The notes below the pieces were generated by a model. It had not been told where the DNA came from, made no database searches, and was given only the letters and a program-made list of their open reading frames with translations. DNA of 64,000 nt from Epiperipatus broadwayi (lineage: Eukaryota; Onychophora; Udeonychophora; Euonychophora; Peripatidae): NCBI GenBank assembly GCA_028023455.1, contig JAQFVV010012498.1:2298001-2362000 (forward strand), given 5' to 3'. Shown in pieces: positions 62,577-64,000 of this stretch (its first letter is position 1; each line of letters starts with the position of its first letter). The translations under genes and the position numbers were made by a program.

Positions 62577-63332
62577 CCTTTTAACTGCTAATTATATTAT
62601 TGGCCCGAGTGAGTTAAAAATCAATACTTTTAATTGGCCAAGACAAAGTCAATTGTCAAAATATATTCAACCTTTTAATATCATATTCACTTTAGATTCA
62701 TTTGTAAAAAGTATATTAATAATTTGTCAGGTTATGAAAGTGAAGGAAAGTTCTTTCAAAAATAAATTTCTATTTGTTTATTGTAGAAATATTTCATAGC
62801 GGCAAAATTAAAAGCTAAACTTAGTAATGAATAAAAAAAGTTTGCTGATGTAAATGTTTTTTTTTTCAGTTTTACGTTACGAAAAAGCAAATATTTTCTT
62901 TGCTAAAATCCTAAATATTTTTACTAAAATCTTAAAGATTTTTTAAAATAATTTTGGTTTTAGCATTATTTTACTTATATATTCATAATTTCTCAAGAAA
63001 TACTTTATAATTGCTTAAAAACATTTATTTATCATTTTCAAATTGAAAATCTTAGCACTACTTTTTGATTAGGCAGTTTTTTTGTTCTTCCCAGCCAATC
63101 AGAATGTCTTTGATGGCTGAGACCAATCAGTGGCAAGATTTCTTCTTTGTTTAGGTTCACATGTGGTTTTATTGATTTTTTACTTGTAAAATAAGTCAAG
63201 AAATGGCAGCATCTTACAGAGCTTTTAAAAATCTAACTATTGACTATAAAATAGCTATCCTAGCATTAAAAATAACGGAATTAGAGTTACATCAATCATC
63301 AACAAAAGGTCTCATAAGCATCATCAGAAGAG
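62577..63332. mobile_element. piggyBac-type MITE, copy 2 (756 bp, opposite orientation)
   Basis: Flanked by TTAA at 62573-62576 and 63333-63336. The left end CCTTTTAACTGCTAATTATATTATT matches the inverted right end of copy 1, and TCCTAGCATTAAAAATAA near 63256 matches its left part. The length is within one base of copy 1. Diverged by many substitutions, so both copies have aged in place. Contains CCAATCAG sites (63092-63130). No coding frame. Confidence 0.85.
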
Positions 63333-63336
63333 TTAA

Positions 63337-64000
63337 TAATGGACTACTTTAATGAAGAAGATATTAAATATTTTACTATGCAAATATTTAAAAGAATGAA
63401 TAGTTGGATGGCCTCTTTGAAGGATGATCAATGAACTTTATCTTTCAACATTCACCATCATTTTATTTCATCTAAGGAGGGATACAAAACCATTATTCTT
63501 TCTCATCTTGGATTACTTCATTGTGTACTTTAATAACTCTTAAACTTTATTTCCTTTGTGAATAAATTGTAGTTATGTGGAAAAATTACTTCGTATATTA
63601 AATTGATCTTAACAGAATAAATGGAGAACTGATAAGATGAACATTTTATTTTTATTTATTTAATAAAATCTAAATGTTGATATTTTGATATATGCTCTGA
63701 TGAAAGCGACGGTTGACTAAGGTAAAAGTTTCAAAATTATTTCAATTTGGAAGTAAGTTTTATTATATTCCAAATTGAACCTTACCTGACAATTATCATA
63801 ATTTCTTTTTAATCAATAACATAATTAATATAAGAATACATTCTATTGTTATTCTAGTGTGAATGGTTGTTATCTGGAACAAACATAGAACACACACTGA
63901 ATCCTTTTAATGACACAATATGTAAATTTATAATGTATAGTTGTATTATTTATTGTACACATAATTTTAAATTATATATATGTAAATAATTACATTATGG
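63337..64000. other. AT-rich end of window, nothing firm
   Basis: CTGATGAAAGCGACGG at 63699-63714 faintly recalls the hammerhead-type start seen in Penelope 3' ends, but the partner strand does not pair. A short inverted repeat (CAATTTGGAA.../TTCCAAATTG, about 63744-63777) lies beside it. Confidence 0.4.

Noticed and set aside
63699-63740. CTGATGAAAGCGACGG as a second hammerhead
   Set aside because: The following sequence does not pair to form stem II and no GAAA follows in place.

Overview
The window is extremely AT-rich animal DNA with a very high density of (AT)n microsatellites, decayed retroelements and fold-back repeats. There is no bacterial or viral gene organisation. The one recognisable host-gene piece is a 129-bp minus-strand exon (47893-48021) whose translation carries the metabotropic glutamate receptor (mGluR) ligand-binding-domain signature, framed by a good splice acceptor and donor. 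The simplest reading is that much of the window is intron or flank of an mGluR-type gene in an invertebrate with an AT-rich genome. The sequence alone does not fix the phylum.

Layout. 1-1470: a 0.6-kb palindrome between two direct repeats. 1470-7375: AT-rich DNA with a long (TA)n and a G-depleted tract. 7557-10742: an almost full-length LINE with apurinic (APE-type) endonuclease and reverse transcriptase (RTE-like), broken by a few stops and frameshifts and bounded on both sides by (AT)n. 12167-16650: a much older copy of the same LINE, split by a 1.44-kb tandem/fold-back insertion with 13-bp target duplications. 19.1-19.8 kb: a repeat related to the large palindrome at 48-52 kb. 21.6-22.7 kb: a second, unrelated-sequence tandem/fold-back element with an approximately 18-bp target duplication. 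23.7-25.0 kb: a CCAAT/TATA promoter-like site followed by candidate small exons. 27.1-27.5 kb: a near-perfect hairpin MITE and a short inverted-repeat element. 28.3 kb and 38.9-40.06 kb: decayed LINE pieces of other families. 43.2-44.2 kb: a tRNA-derived SINE-like sequence, a CpG-bearing patch and a LINE zinc-finger fragment.

48.28-52.40 kb is a giant inverted repeat (arms about 1.5 kb, loop about 0.38 kb). Its left arm carries a 755-bp TTAA-flanked piggyBac-type MITE, and the right arm preserves the empty site. A second 756-bp copy of that MITE lies in opposite orientation at 62.58-63.33 kb. 54.96-59.85 kb on the minus strand looks like an LTR retrotransposon (tRNA-Lys-type primer-binding site at 59.82-59.84 kb, coiled-coil gag remnant at 54.96-56.06 kb) split by a Penelope-like element (RT plus GIY-YIG endonuclease, with a hammerhead-like motif in its 3' region). 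A 545-bp direct repeat lies on either side (53.6-54.2 and 60.9-61.4 kb).

No operon-like cooperation is visible. The history is one of nested insertion, and several nestings give a relative order of events. The most unusual features are the two TSD-bounded tandem-then-inverted elements, the natural 'empty versus filled' site inside the palindrome, and a recurring class of palindromes centred on (AT)n.
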